DNA of 64,000 nt from Deltaproteobacteria bacterium (GTDB lineage: Bacteria > Myxococcota_A > UBA9160 > SZUA-336), in NCBI GenBank assembly GCA_029261925.1, contig JAJDAJ010000077.1:1-64000 (forward strand). The letters are read 5' to 3'. Every line of letters starts with the position of its first letter. The first letter of the stretch is position 1. The position numbers were made by a program, and so were the translations under genes. Positions 25,506 to 34,198 of the stretch are shown here, piece by piece. The notes below the pieces were generated by a model. The model did no database searches, was not told the DNA's origin, and was given only the letters and a program-made list of their open reading frames with translations.

Positions 25506-26264
25506 CTAGCGCAGCGGGCCGCCCCGCGTACCGGGCCAGCGCGAGCCGCCGATCGTGTCCGCGAACGGCCAGAAGGCGTCCGGATCGAGCTTGCCCTCGA
25601 GCGTGATGTCGCGGGTGTGGAAGACCGGCCAGTCGAGCTGCGCCGAGAGCAGCTCGCGCTGCGGGAGCAGCTCCTTGATCGGATCCCAGGGGCTCTCGCG
25701 CAGGGTGAGCGTGCCGTCCACGTTCTCGCGATGCGCGGTCGAGTACGTCGCGCGCATGCGGACCACGTGCGGCGGGAAGTCGTAGCTCTTCTCCGCGCCC
25801 CCGACCGCGCGCGAGACCTTGATCCACCACTCGTTGCGCTCGTAGTCGGGAAGCTCGGCGGCGGGCCCGGTCGCGGTGCCGTCGAACTCCACGAAAGTGT
25901 AGCCCTGGTGGCTGCAGCGCGCGGTCACGCGATCGCCGAAGCGATAGTAGGTGGTCTGCGCCGGGTACTTCGGCTGGGCATTCACCTCGCGGCTGATGAA
26001 GATCGCCGACTCCTGGTCGATCCCGTAGCCGATCGTGTAGTAGCCCTGGATGTCCCGGTAGTCGGCATCGACCATGATCAGGATGCCGTACTCGGGCTCG
26101 TCCGGGACGGGCAGGTTGTAGATGTTGAGCGAGACGGTGGAGCTCTCGCTGGGATCGATCCCCGGCGGCAGCAGCGCGGCGATCCGGTCGGGATCCGTGC
26201 GGTAGCGGATCTTCAGGATCGGCCAGTTCGAGATCTCTCCGGGATTCACCTGCGGTGCAGACAT
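25506..26264 (-). CDS. Acetoacetate decarboxylase family protein
   Basis: 252 residues of the ADC fold. The segment SREVNAQPKYPAQ aligns with the active-site region of ADC, where a lysine forms the Schiff base (the Lys in QPKYP). Other members of this family are decarboxylases, aldolases or dehydratases acting on beta-keto acids. Start 26264 is favoured over 26270 because GAGGAG is then 6 nt away. It lies between two MFS genes, and a BVMO is encoded upstream in the same operon, consistent with ketone or keto-acid metabolism. Confidence 0.8.
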   Translation of the reverse strand: MSAPQVNPGEISNWPILKIRYRTDPDRIAALLPPGIDPSESSTVSLNIYNLPVPDEPEYGILIMVDADYRDIQGYYTIGYGIDQESAIFISREVNAQPKYPAQTTYYRFGDRVTARCSHQGYTFVEFDGTATGPAAELPDYERNEWWIKVSRAVGGAEKSYDFPPHVVRMRATYSTAHRENVDGTLTLRESPWDPIKELLPQRELLSAQLDWPVFHTRDITLEGKLDPDAFWPFADTIGGSRWPGTRGGPLR

Positions 26265-26333
26265 TCGCATGCTCCTCGCTCTGGAGCCCCGATTGTAGAC
26301 CGTTCCAGCCCCCCACGGGGATCCGGCGGGGCC

Positions 26334-27653
26334 TCAGCTGGCACCCTCGCCCGCGTGTTTGGCCTCGAGATCGCGGCGCAGGGTGCGCGCGCCCAGGAAG
26401 AAGTGAGTGGCCGCCCAGAGGTTGGTCACGATCACGATCAGCAGGGCGTAGCGGATACCCTCGCTGCCCAGCGACGGCGTCAGCCGGTCGCTCAGCCAGC
26501 CGACCGCGAGCGGGCCGAGCCCGTAGCCGATGATGTTGTTCAGGAAGAGCATGACCGCGGACGCGACGGCGCGCATGTTCGAGCGGACCAGCGACTGGGT
26601 CACGGCGATCACCGGCCCGAAGAAGAAGGCCGCGAAGAGCACGGCGGGCACGGCGAGCGCCAGCGCCCCGGTGCGGCCCGGCCACAGGTAGAAGCCCAGG
26701 TAGAAGGGTACGGCGGCCAGCGTGGCCCAGCCGGTCGCCCAGAGGTACCAGCGCACGTCGCGGCGGGCGAGGCGATCGCTGAGGCTGCCGCCGGCGTAGG
26801 TGCCCAGGGCACCCAGGACCGAGAGCCCCGCGAGCCAGGTGCCGGCCTCGCCCGCGCCCATCTCGTGCACGCGCATCAGGAAGGGCGCGTGCCAGCTGGC
26901 GACGGCGACCGACGCGAAGGAGTGCACCGCGCCCCCGATCAGCACGTGCCGCAGCCCCGGCAGTCGCGACATGAAGCGCAGGACCGCGCCGAGCGAGGTC
27001 GCGGGCGGCGCCGCGTCGTCGTGCACCCCGCGCGGTGGCTCGCGCAGCGTGAGCCAGACGAAGAGCGCGAAGGCGATTCCCGGCAGCCCCACCACCAGCA
27101 GCGCGGGCCGCCAGCCGAAGAGCTCCGCGACCCAGCCTCCCACCAGGAACCCGACCACGCCGCCGACCGGGCCGCCGAGCGCGTAGATCGAGAACGCCGT
27201 GGCCCGCCGCTCCGGCGGGAAGAGGTCCGAGATCATCGAGTGCGCGGCGGGCGAGCAGCTGGCCTCGCCCACACCGACGCCGATGCGCGCCAGCAGCAGC
27301 TGCGGGAAGCTGCGAACGAGCGCCGACACCGCGGTCATCAGGCTCCAGAGCGCGAGACCGACCGTGATCACGGCGCGCCGCGAGCGGCTGTCCGCGAGGC
27401 GTGCGATCGGCAGCCCCGCGAAGGTGTAGAAGATCGCGAACGCCGGACCGATCAGCAGGCCGAGCTGCGTGTCCGATACGCCGAGCTCCGCCTTGATGTC
27501 CTCGAGCAGGACGTTGAGGATGTTGCGGTCCACCATGTTAAACACGTAGACCGCGAGCAGCACGCCGAGCGCCCAGCGAGCCTGACCGCGGGAGACCGCG
27601 ACCGGCCCGGCGTTCTTCCCGCCGGGACCTGCCCCCGCTTTCTCAGGCTGCAC
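26334..27653 (-). CDS. MFS transporter, spinster-like subgroup
   Basis: 439 residues and 12 predicted helices. VYVFNMVDRNILNVLLEDIK and GLPIARLADSRSRRAVI are hallmark segments of the spinster-like MFS group, which is common in aromatic and steroid catabolic clusters. It is a close paralogue of the carrier at 45395: both share LTGPAF/LIGPAF, LWSLMTAVS and RIGVGVGEA blocks. It is downstream of the BVMO (30-nt gap), so it likely imports the BVMO pathway substrate. Confidence 0.9.
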   Translation of the reverse strand: MQPEKAGAGPGGKNAGPVAVSRGQARWALGVLLAVYVFNMVDRNILNVLLEDIKAELGVSDTQLGLLIGPAFAIFYTFAGLPIARLADSRSRRAVITVGLALWSLMTAVSALVRSFPQLLLARIGVGVGEASCSPAAHSMISDLFPPERRATAFSIYALGGPVGGVVGFLVGGWVAELFGWRPALLVVGLPGIAFALFVWLTLREPPRGVHDDAAPPATSLGAVLRFMSRLPGLRHVLIGGAVHSFASVAVASWHAPFLMRVHEMGAGEAGTWLAGLSVLGALGTYAGGSLSDRLARRDVRWYLWATGWATLAAVPFYLGFYLWPGRTGALALAVPAVLFAAFFFGPVIAVTQSLVRSNMRAVASAVMLFLNNIIGYGLGPLAVGWLSDRLTPSLGSEGIRYALLIVIVTNLWAATHFFLGARTLRRDLEAKHAGEGAS

Positions 27654-27683
27654 CGAGACGTATTCCTCCCGACGGGAGGCATG

Positions 27684-29201
27684 CTACACGGCTCGGCGCT
27701 CGAAGTCGTAGTGCGTCATGGGGCAGAGCTGGCTGTTGAGCCAGTGCTCTAGCCCCGTGACCGGCCGCAGCGACGGCGTGTCCCCGTGGACGTCGAAGTA
27801 GTAGCTGTTCGACCCCGCACAGCTGCCGCCGAAAAGGACCGTGCTCTCGCGGCGCCGCAGCACCCTGGCGAAGTCGCGGTCGTGGGGCTCCTGGCGGATC
27901 TCGATCTGGTTTGCGCCCCTCCGCCGTGCCTCGGCCAGGCAGCGGACCAGGTGGCGGGTCTGCGTGTTGATCATGGTGAAGTACGAGGCACCCGCTGCGG
28001 CGTACGGGCCCATCATCAGGAAGAAGTTGGGGAACCCGGGCACGGTGGCGCCCTCGTAGGCCTGGAAGCGATTGCGCGCCCAGAAGTCCCCGAGGTTGCG
28101 CCCATCCCTGCCTAGCACCTCGAAGTTCGGCATGCAGCTGCGGTCGAAGACGCTGTAGCCGGTGGCGCAGACCAGGGCGTCGACCTCGCGCTCGGCGCCG
28201 TCGCGGGTGCGGATTCCGCCGCGGGTCACCCGCTCGATCGGCTCGGTGATCAGCTCGACGTTCTCGCGGTTGTACGTGGCGTAGTACTCGTTCGAGAAGC
28301 TCGGGCGCTTGCAGAAGAAGCTGTAATGCGGGATCAGCTTCTCCTGCGTCGCCGGATCGTGAACCTGCTCGCGGATCGAGGCGGTCAGCCGGCGCTCGAG
28401 CCAGCCGAACATCCAGGGAAAGCGCGTGTAGCGGATGAAGCCCATGCCCATCAGCACCTCGATGGCGAGGTTGATCAGCAGCTTCGCGCCCACCTGGAGC
28501 AACGGAACGCGGCGGAACGCGCGCTTGAGCCCCTCACCGATCTCCGCGTCGGCCTTGCCCATGACCCAGATGGGCGTGCGCTGGTAGACGTCGAGCTGAT
28601 GCACGCTGCCGGCGATCGCCGGCACGAGCTGGACCGCCGTCGCGCCGGTGCCGATCACCGCGACGCGCTTGCCGCGCAGGTCGTAGCCCTGGTCCCAGCG
28701 CGCGCTGTGCAGGAGCTTGCCGCCGAACTCGTCGATGCCCTCGATCTCGGGCATCTGCGGCTCGACCAGCAGGCCCGAGGCGCTGACCAGGTAGCGGGAG
28801 CTCACGACCTCGCCATCCGCGAGGTGCGTGCGCCAGGCCGCGTGATCCGCGTCCCAGACGCTCCGGATCACCTTCTTGCCGAAGCGAATCCGCGGGCGGA
28901 TGCCGTACTTGTCGGCGCAGTGATCGGCGTAGGCCTTGATCTCGCGGGCGGGCGCGTAGACGCGGCTCCACTCCGGACTCATCTCGAACGAGTAGGAGTA
29001 GATGAACGAGGGCATGTCGACCGCGAGTCCGGGGTAGTCGTTGTCGCGCCAGGTGCCGCCGAGATCGTCGGCCTTCTCGAGCAGAACGAAGTCGTGCTCG
29101 CCCGCCTTGTCGAGCCGGATCGCCGCGCCGAGTCCGGCGAAGCCCGTGCCGACGATGACCACCTCGTGGTCGATCCCCCGGGCGGCGGACGGTTCGGGCA
29201 A
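27684..29201 (-). CDS. Flavin-containing monooxygenase, Baeyer-Villiger type (WD fingerprint)
   Basis: 505 residues. FAD Rossmann motif GTGFAG (18-23), the BVMO fingerprint F159-x-G-x3-H-x3-W-D170 (FGGKLLHSARWD), and the NADPH Rossmann motif GTGATA (184-189). Type I BVMOs insert oxygen next to a ketone, giving an ester or lactone. The W-D ending is one of two accepted forms; the second BVMO in the window has W-P. It lies 18 nt after the NTF2-like gene and before an MFS carrier. Confidence 0.93.
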   Translation of the reverse strand: MPEPSAARGIDHEVVIVGTGFAGLGAAIRLDKAGEHDFVLLEKADDLGGTWRDNDYPGLAVDMPSFIYSYSFEMSPEWSRVYAPAREIKAYADHCADKYGIRPRIRFGKKVIRSVWDADHAAWRTHLADGEVVSSRYLVSASGLLVEPQMPEIEGIDEFGGKLLHSARWDQGYDLRGKRVAVIGTGATAVQLVPAIAGSVHQLDVYQRTPIWVMGKADAEIGEGLKRAFRRVPLLQVGAKLLINLAIEVLMGMGFIRYTRFPWMFGWLERRLTASIREQVHDPATQEKLIPHYSFFCKRPSFSNEYYATYNRENVELITEPIERVTRGGIRTRDGAEREVDALVCATGYSVFDRSCMPNFEVLGRDGRNLGDFWARNRFQAYEGATVPGFPNFFLMMGPYAAAGASYFTMINTQTRHLVRCLAEARRRGANQIEIRQEPHDRDFARVLRRRESTVLFGGSCAGSNSYYFDVHGDTPSLRPVTGLEHWLNSQLCPMTHYDFERRAV

Positions 29202-29219
29202 GCCCAGGCCTCCCGGAGC

Positions 29220-29717
29220 TCAGCGGCGCGGGTAGGCCGGCGGGCCGAGTGTGGGCCTGGGGAACGGCCCCGTGTGCCACTGCTTGACGGTGTTGCGCCG
29301 GATGATCTTCCAGTCCCCTTCCACGCGCAGAACGTCGTCCTGGTAGCGCAGGCCCAGCACCAGGTGGTCGAGCGGGCTGTCGGCGGCCTCCATGTGGTAG
29401 GCCACGACCCAGGTCTCGACGTGCCCGCGGTCGCCGTCGACCTCCACGTACTGGTTGCCCATGAAGTGCATCGTGGCCGGCCACTGCTGCAGCCCCAGCT
29501 CGATGCCCTCCAGGTACGGACCGAGCGCGCCGTCCTCGAGCGTGCCGCTCACGACGCAGTCGGGATGAAAGACCGAGCGCACGATCTCGAAGTCCTTCGT
29601 GTCGACGCCGTACGCGTAGCGCTGGTAGAGCATCGCGAGCTGCTCGCGATCCCGCAGCCAGCGCATGTTGGCCTCGGGGTCCGAGGCGTCGGGAGCGAGC
29701 GTCTCCCTGAGCGGCAT
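29220..29717 (-). CDS. NTF2/SnoaL-like protein
   Basis: 165 residues of the SnoaL_4-type cone fold. The segments LYQRYAYGVDTKDFEIVRSVFHPDCVV and HFMGNQYVEVDGDRGHVETW are typical of small polyketide-cyclase, dehydratase or ring-hydroxylating-beta-like proteins. The start at 29717 has GGGAGG 5 nt upstream; a longer frame to 29753 is possible and would follow a TATACT element. It opens the six-gene operon to the BVMO, carriers, ADC-like and methyltransferase genes. Confidence 0.82.
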   Translation of the reverse strand: MPLRETLAPDASDPEANMRWLRDREQLAMLYQRYAYGVDTKDFEIVRSVFHPDCVVSGTLEDGALGPYLEGIELGLQQWPATMHFMGNQYVEVDGDRGHVETWVVAYHMEAADSPLDHLVLGLRYQDDVLRVEGDWKIIRRNTVKQWHTGPFPRPTLGPPAYPRR

Positions 29718-29800
29718 GCTGCCCTCCCCAGTGTGTCCGGCCGCCTCCGTCATGAGCGGAGGCGCGCAGGAGTATACGCCAGGGATGCAGTCGGCCGGCG

Positions 29801-30232
29801 CTAGTCGCGATCGAGCTTGAGGGTCTCGACGAGCCGGTTGTAGCGCTCGGCGATGTCCGCCAGGTGATCCTCCCGGCGAAAGCGGATCGGCGTCGGCGAG
29901 CCCGCCGCAGCCTCGTCGAGGTGACTCCGGAGCGACGTGAGCGGTCCGACGATCCGCCGCGAACGCAGCAGGCCACCGTAGACCACCAGTGCACCGAGAC
30001 CGACGAAGGTCACCGCCACGGCACCGGCAGCGGCCCAGCGGAGCTCGGCGAGGCGCGTGAAGAACGGGTGATCGCCGGGCATGCCGACGGACTCACCGAG
30101 GATCTGCGCGTCGTGGAGCACGAACCAGATGATCCCGGAGAAGACGACCGTCGCGACCACGAAGACCAGCGCGGCCCAGCCGATCAGCTCGTACTGGAGT
30201 CTGGGATCGACCAGCAGGCGCCTGCGGCGCAT
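29801..30232 (-). CDS. Two-helix membrane protein with HAMP-like domain
   Basis: 143 residues. There are two transmembrane segments (about 17-38 and 66-88) with a short periplasmic loop between them, then a HAMP-like linker (RIVGPLTSLRSHLDEAAAGS) ending in DIAERYNRLVETLKLD. There is no kinase, cyclase or chemotaxis output domain, so it is a stand-alone HAMP protein. Role unknown. It is divergent from the second BVMO with a 258-nt gap that contains TACACT and TATACT hexamers. Confidence 0.7.
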   Translation of the reverse strand: MRRRRLLVDPRLQYELIGWAALVFVVATVVFSGIIWFVLHDAQILGESVGMPGDHPFFTRLAELRWAAAGAVAVTFVGLGALVVYGGLLRSRRIVGPLTSLRSHLDEAAAGSPTPIRFRREDHLADIAERYNRLVETLKLDRD

Positions 30233-30408
30233 GACTTCACCTCGGGCCCGTTGTGGACCGGCAGTTCGAGCCTGCTATCGGCCACACGATGCGCCTGCCT
30301 GAGCAGCCACGAGAGTCCGAGGCTGCTCGGGCGCGCCAGGCGCGTGCATCGGCGCCGGGCCCGGTGTCCGTCCCCGCAGGCGGCTCCGGGGACGCACCGG
30401 GGGGCAGG

Positions 30409-30424
30409 TACACTCGGGTATACT
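30409..30424 (+). promoter_or_regulatory. Two -10-like hexamers upstream of the second BVMO
   Basis: TACACT (30409-30414) and TATACT (30419-30424) are 10 nt apart, about 66 nt before the ATG. GTATAC at 30418-30423 is palindromic. No convincing -35. Confidence 0.3.
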
Positions 30425-30490
30425 CGTGACCGTGCCTGCCCCTGCCGTCGCGGCTCGATCTCGCGGCGGACCGCGGGCGAGGAGGTGACG

Positions 30491-32116
30491 ATGGCCCCCC
30501 AGGCAGAGCTGCGCGCGCTTGACGCGGTGATCATCGGGGCCGGCTTTGCCGGCCTGTACGCCCTGCACCGCATGCGCGACGTGCTCGGCCTGGACGCGCG
30601 CGTCTACGAGGCCGGCGACGGCGTGGGCGGCACCTGGTACTGGAACCGCTACCCCGGCGCCCGCTGCGACTCCGAGAGCTTTTACTACTGCTACTCGTTC
30701 TCCGAGGAGCTCGAGCAGGAGTGGGAGTGGACCAGCAAGTACCCCGAGCAGCCGGAGATCCTGGGCTACCTGAACCACGTGGCCGACCGCTTCGACCTGC
30801 GGCGCGACATCCAGCTGTCCACGCGCGTGACCTCGGCGGAGTTCGACGAGTCCGCGGACCTTTGGCGGGTGCGCACGGAGCGCGGCGAGGAGATCAGCGC
30901 GCGTTACGTGATCAGCGCCGTCGGCTGTCTGTCGGCCGCGAACGTGCCGGACGTGCCGGGCCTCGACCGCTTCGAGGGCGACTGGTACCACACGGGGCGC
31001 TGGCCGCACGAGGGCGTGGACTTCACCGGCAAGCGGGTCGGACTGATCGGCACGGGCTCGACCGGGATCCAGGCCACGCCGGTGATCGCGGCGCAGGCCG
31101 ACCATCTCACGGTCTTCCAGCGCACTGCGAACTACAGCATCCCCGCGCGCAACAAGCCGCTCGACGCGGAGGAGTGGGCGGAGATCAAGACCCGCTACCG
31201 CGAGATCCGCGAGCGCACGCGCGCCTCGCGCGCGGGCTTCCCCTACGCGCCCACGGAGCGCTCGGCCGAGGACCTGACGCCCGCCGAGCAGCAGGCGCTC
31301 TGCGAGGAGCTCTGGGCGGAGGGCGGCTTCAGGTTCCTCTGGGGCTCCTTCCACGACCTTCTGAGCAACGAGCAGACCAACGACATCGTCGCCGAGTTCG
31401 TGCGCGGCAAGATCCGCGAGGTGGTCCACGACCCCGAGGTCGCCGAGATGCTGGCGCCGAAGGACCACCCCTACGGCAGCAAGCGCCCGCCGATCGACAC
31501 CGATTACTACGCGACCTTCAACCGCGACGACGTCACGCTGGTGGACATCCGCCGCGCACCGATCGTCGAGATCACGCCGCGCGGCGTCCGCACGGAGGCC
31601 GGGGAGCACGAGCTCGACGTGATCGTCTTCGCCACGGGCTTCGACGCCATGACGGGCGCGCTCCTGCGCATCGACATCCGCGGCCGCGACGGCCAGTCGC
31701 TGACTGAGAAGTGGCACGGCGGGCCGCGCACCTACCTCGGCCTGCAGGTCGCCGGCTTCCCGAACCTGTTCACGATCACCGGCCCGGGCAGCCCGTCGGT
31801 GCTCACGAACATGCCGGTGGCGATCGAGCAGCACGTGGAGTGGATCTCCGACTGCATCGAGCACATGCGCGCGAAGGGCCTGACGCGGATCGAGGCCCAG
31901 CCCGACGCCGAGGAGGCCTGGGTCGACCACGTGAACGACGTGGCCAGCAAGACGCTGTTCATCAAGGCCGCGTCCTGGTACGTGGGCGCGAACATCCCCG
32001 GCAAGAAGCGGGTCTTCATGCCCTATCCCGGCGGACTGATCGAGTACGGCAAGCGCTGCAACGAGGTCGCGAGCAGCGGCTACGAGGGCTTCGAGCTGGG
32101 CAGCGCGAACGCCTGA
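30491..32116 (+). CDS. Flavin-containing monooxygenase, Baeyer-Villiger type (WP fingerprint)
   Basis: 541 residues, the usual length of cyclohexanone-monooxygenase-like type I BVMOs. FAD motif GAGFAG (16-21), DGVGGTWYWNRYPGARCD, fingerprint F161-x-G-x3-H-x3-W-P172 (FEGDWYHTGRWP) and NADPH motif GTGSTG (187-192). The ATG at 30491 follows GGAGG. It probably converts a cyclic or linear ketone to a lactone or ester. It converges on the MBL hydrolase at 32123; the two stop codons sit inside one hairpin. Confidence 0.95.
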   Translation: MAPQAELRALDAVIIGAGFAGLYALHRMRDVLGLDARVYEAGDGVGGTWYWNRYPGARCDSESFYYCYSFSEELEQEWEWTSKYPEQPEILGYLNHVADRFDLRRDIQLSTRVTSAEFDESADLWRVRTERGEEISARYVISAVGCLSAANVPDVPGLDRFEGDWYHTGRWPHEGVDFTGKRVGLIGTGSTGIQATPVIAAQADHLTVFQRTANYSIPARNKPLDAEEWAEIKTRYREIRERTRASRAGFPYAPTERSAEDLTPAEQQALCEELWAEGGFRFLWGSFHDLLSNEQTNDIVAEFVRGKIREVVHDPEVAEMLAPKDHPYGSKRPPIDTDYYATFNRDDVTLVDIRRAPIVEITPRGVRTEAGEHELDVIVFATGFDAMTGALLRIDIRGRDGQSLTEKWHGGPRTYLGLQVAGFPNLFTITGPGSPSVLTNMPVAIEQHVEWISDCIEHMRAKGLTRIEAQPDAEEAWVDHVNDVASKTLFIKAASWYVGANIPGKKRVFMPYPGGLIEYGKRCNEVASSGYEGFELGSANA

Positions 32117-32130
32117 GCCCGCTCAGGCGT
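32109..32130. terminator. Bidirectional terminator hairpin containing both stop codons
   Basis: ACGCCTGAG, loop CCCG, CTCAGGCGT: a perfect 9-bp stem. The TGA of the plus-strand BVMO (32114-32116) and the stop of the minus-strand MBL gene (32123-32125) lie in opposite arms. Confidence 0.65.
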
Positions 32131-33376
32131 CCTTCCGGCGCGCCTCGAGCTGCGCGACCTGCTCGTCGAGCCAGGCCGAGAGCCAGAAGTTGCGGCTCTC
32201 ACCGCGCAGCTGGCGGTGGACCTCGATCGCCAGCTCCAGGGCGCCGGGGTCGGGCGCGTCGGCCGTGAGCAGCACGTCGAGCAGGTGCAGCGCCTCGACG
32301 GCGTCACCCTCGGCGAAGCGCGCGCGGGCGCGCTCGACGACCGGTGCGGGCCCGCCCGCGAGCACCACGAGGTCGTCGTGCACCGCGCGCCGCGGTACCG
32401 GGAAGAGCTCGGTCGTGGACGCGTGGTGGAACCAGCCGGCGTAGCTCTCCCAGATCGCGCGCACGCTCCAGGCGACCTGGCCGTAGCCCTCCCCGACCTC
32501 GAGCTCCGGCGGCAGGCGGATCTCGCGCATCAGCGTGTGCACGTCCTTGCCAGCGTTCATGCCGCGCACGGTCTCGTCGTGCACGTACAGGATCGCGCCG
32601 TGCAGGCGGTCCAGCTCCTCGCCGATCAGCGCGCGGCCGCGCACCGGGTCGTGGTGCCCGACCAGCAGAAGCTCGGGCTCCAGGTCGCGCACGAGCTCCA
32701 CCGCGCGCGCCACGGTCAGCGCGTCGCGGTAGCGATCGCCGCGGATCGTCACCAGGTTCGGGAAGTGGCCGAACAGGCAGCCGAAGAGGTTGCCGCAGAA
32801 GCAGATGCCGTGGTCGGGCAGCCAGATCACCAGCGAGTCACCCGTCTCGGCGCCGGGCACGGCCAGCAGCTGCAGCCTCAGCCCGCCGAGCTCGAGAGCG
32901 AGCTGCTCGTCGAAGGTGATCGTCGGGGTCGGCGCGTCCTGCTGCGGGGGCTCGCCCACCTCGCGCAGCACGTACTCGTACGCGTCGCGGATCTTCTCGC
33001 GGAACGCGAATGCCGAGCGCGCGCCGCGGAACGGCGCGAGCCGTGCGTCGTAGGCCTGGTGCTCGGCGTTGGCCGAGGTCGCGACGACCTCGGTTCCCGG
33101 CTCGCGGAAATGCGCCACGCCGCCCACGTGGTCGACGTGCCCCTGGGTCAGGATGATGTAGCGCGTCGGCGCGGGGGTGACGGGCTCGAGGTTGCGGCGG
33201 TGGATCGGCGCCTCGAGGCCCTGGCCCGTGTTCACCACGATGCGGCCCTCCGGGGTCGCGATCCCGAACACGTTGGAGAAGCCCTCCGAGAGCCAGATGA
33301 AGTCGTGGACCCGCTTCACGCCGAGGCGCGCCGGGCTCGGCTCGCCGGGCCGCGAGCGCCACAGGGGCTCGCTCAT
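32123..33376 (-). CDS. MBL-fold hydrolase with alkylsulfatase dimerisation domain (altered metal site)
   Basis: 417 residues without signal peptide. Residues about 25-250 form the MBL fold; 262 onward match the alkylsulfatase dimerisation domain (DETVRGMNAGKDVHTLM). The metal-site motifs differ from the canonical ones: VNTG (Asn49) for DTG, Gln78-x-His80-x-Asp82-His83 for HxHxDH, and GNLFG (Asn196) where the relative at 35396 has GDLFG. Glu177 and His241/242 remain. Activity is therefore uncertain. It overlaps the thioesterase gene by 4 nt and is last in a four-gene operon. Confidence 0.87.
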   Translation of the reverse strand: MSEPLWRSRPGEPSPARLGVKRVHDFIWLSEGFSNVFGIATPEGRIVVNTGQGLEAPIHRRNLEPVTPAPTRYIILTQGHVDHVGGVAHFREPGTEVVATSANAEHQAYDARLAPFRGARSAFAFREKIRDAYEYVLREVGEPPQQDAPTPTITFDEQLALELGGLRLQLLAVPGAETGDSLVIWLPDHGICFCGNLFGCLFGHFPNLVTIRGDRYRDALTVARAVELVRDLEPELLLVGHHDPVRGRALIGEELDRLHGAILYVHDETVRGMNAGKDVHTLMREIRLPPELEVGEGYGQVAWSVRAIWESYAGWFHHASTTELFPVPRRAVHDDLVVLAGGPAPVVERARARFAEGDAVEALHLLDVLLTADAPDPGALELAIEVHRQLRGESRNFWLSAWLDEQVAQLEARRKDA

Positions 33377-34071
33377 CTCGAGACCTCCTTGCCGAGGGGA
33401 CGCGGCGCGACGACGATGCCGCCTGCCTCCGCGGTCACGCGCCCGTCGGCCACGCGCTCGAGGCGCGCGCGCACGCGCACCTTGCGGCCGTCCACGGCCT
33501 CGGGCCAGCCCACGTAGCGCAGCGGCTCGCCCACCGGCGTCGGCGCCACGTAGCGCACCTCGAGCGTGCCGGTCGGCCCCGCCAGGCCGGAGAGGCGCGC
33601 GGACGTCACCACCACGATGTCGAAGCCCGCGGCGACGAAGCCCCCGTGCACCCAGCCCCGGTTCCCCTCGAACGGCGGCCCGAACGTGACGTCGGCCACG
33701 ACGCGCCCGCCGTCGACGCGCAGCTGCAGCGGCGGCGCGACGGGGCTGGTGCAGCCGACCAGCGGGTGCGTGCCGCGCGGGTTGGGCAGGGGGCGCTCGG
33801 GGTCCAGCTCGCCCTGCCCGGCGAAGCGCGTCGGCGCGCAGGCGCCGTCGGGACCGGCGCCGGGCAGGCGCGCGACCAGCGCCTCGAGCTCCGCGGCCAG
33901 CGGCTCGAGCGCGACAGCGTCGTCAACGGTCGTGAGCCAGCGACCCAGGGCGCGCGTGGCGTCGGCCAGGCGCTGCAGCGCCGCCGAGGGCGCGGGGGTG
34001 GCGTTCGCGATCAGCTCGATGTGCGAGATCTGCCGCGCGATGGCGGCGGCGTTGCCGGGGGAGCGGGTCAT
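33373..34071 (-). CDS. PaaI-type hotdog thioesterase
   Basis: 232 residues. The C-terminal half (about 95-225) is a single hotdog with the signature NRGWVHGGFVAAGFDIVV followed by LEVRYVAPTPVGEPL, as in PaaI acyl-CoA thioesterases. The N-terminal 90 residues are helical and unassigned. Hydrolysis of aryl- or acyl-CoA is likely. It overlaps the downstream MBL gene by 4 nt and follows a Rieske oxygenase gene by 127 nt. Confidence 0.85.
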   Translation of the reverse strand: MTRSPGNAAAIARQISHIELIANATPAPSAALQRLADATRALGRWLTTVDDAVALEPLAAELEALVARLPGAGPDGACAPTRFAGQGELDPERPLPNPRGTHPLVGCTSPVAPPLQLRVDGGRVVADVTFGPPFEGNRGWVHGGFVAAGFDIVVVTSARLSGLAGPTGTLEVRYVAPTPVGEPLRYVGWPEAVDGRKVRVRARLERVADGRVTAEAGGIVVAPRPLGKEVSR

Positions 34072-34198
34072 GCGAGCGCATTGTATCGGCGCGGGAACGA
34101 CGGCGGGCTCCGATCGGCGCGAGCTCTCCGGCGCCGCGGCCTGCTGCTCGCGCTGCCGGGCCCGGGGCGGCGCGCCAGTGGGGAATTCCCCGGCGCCC

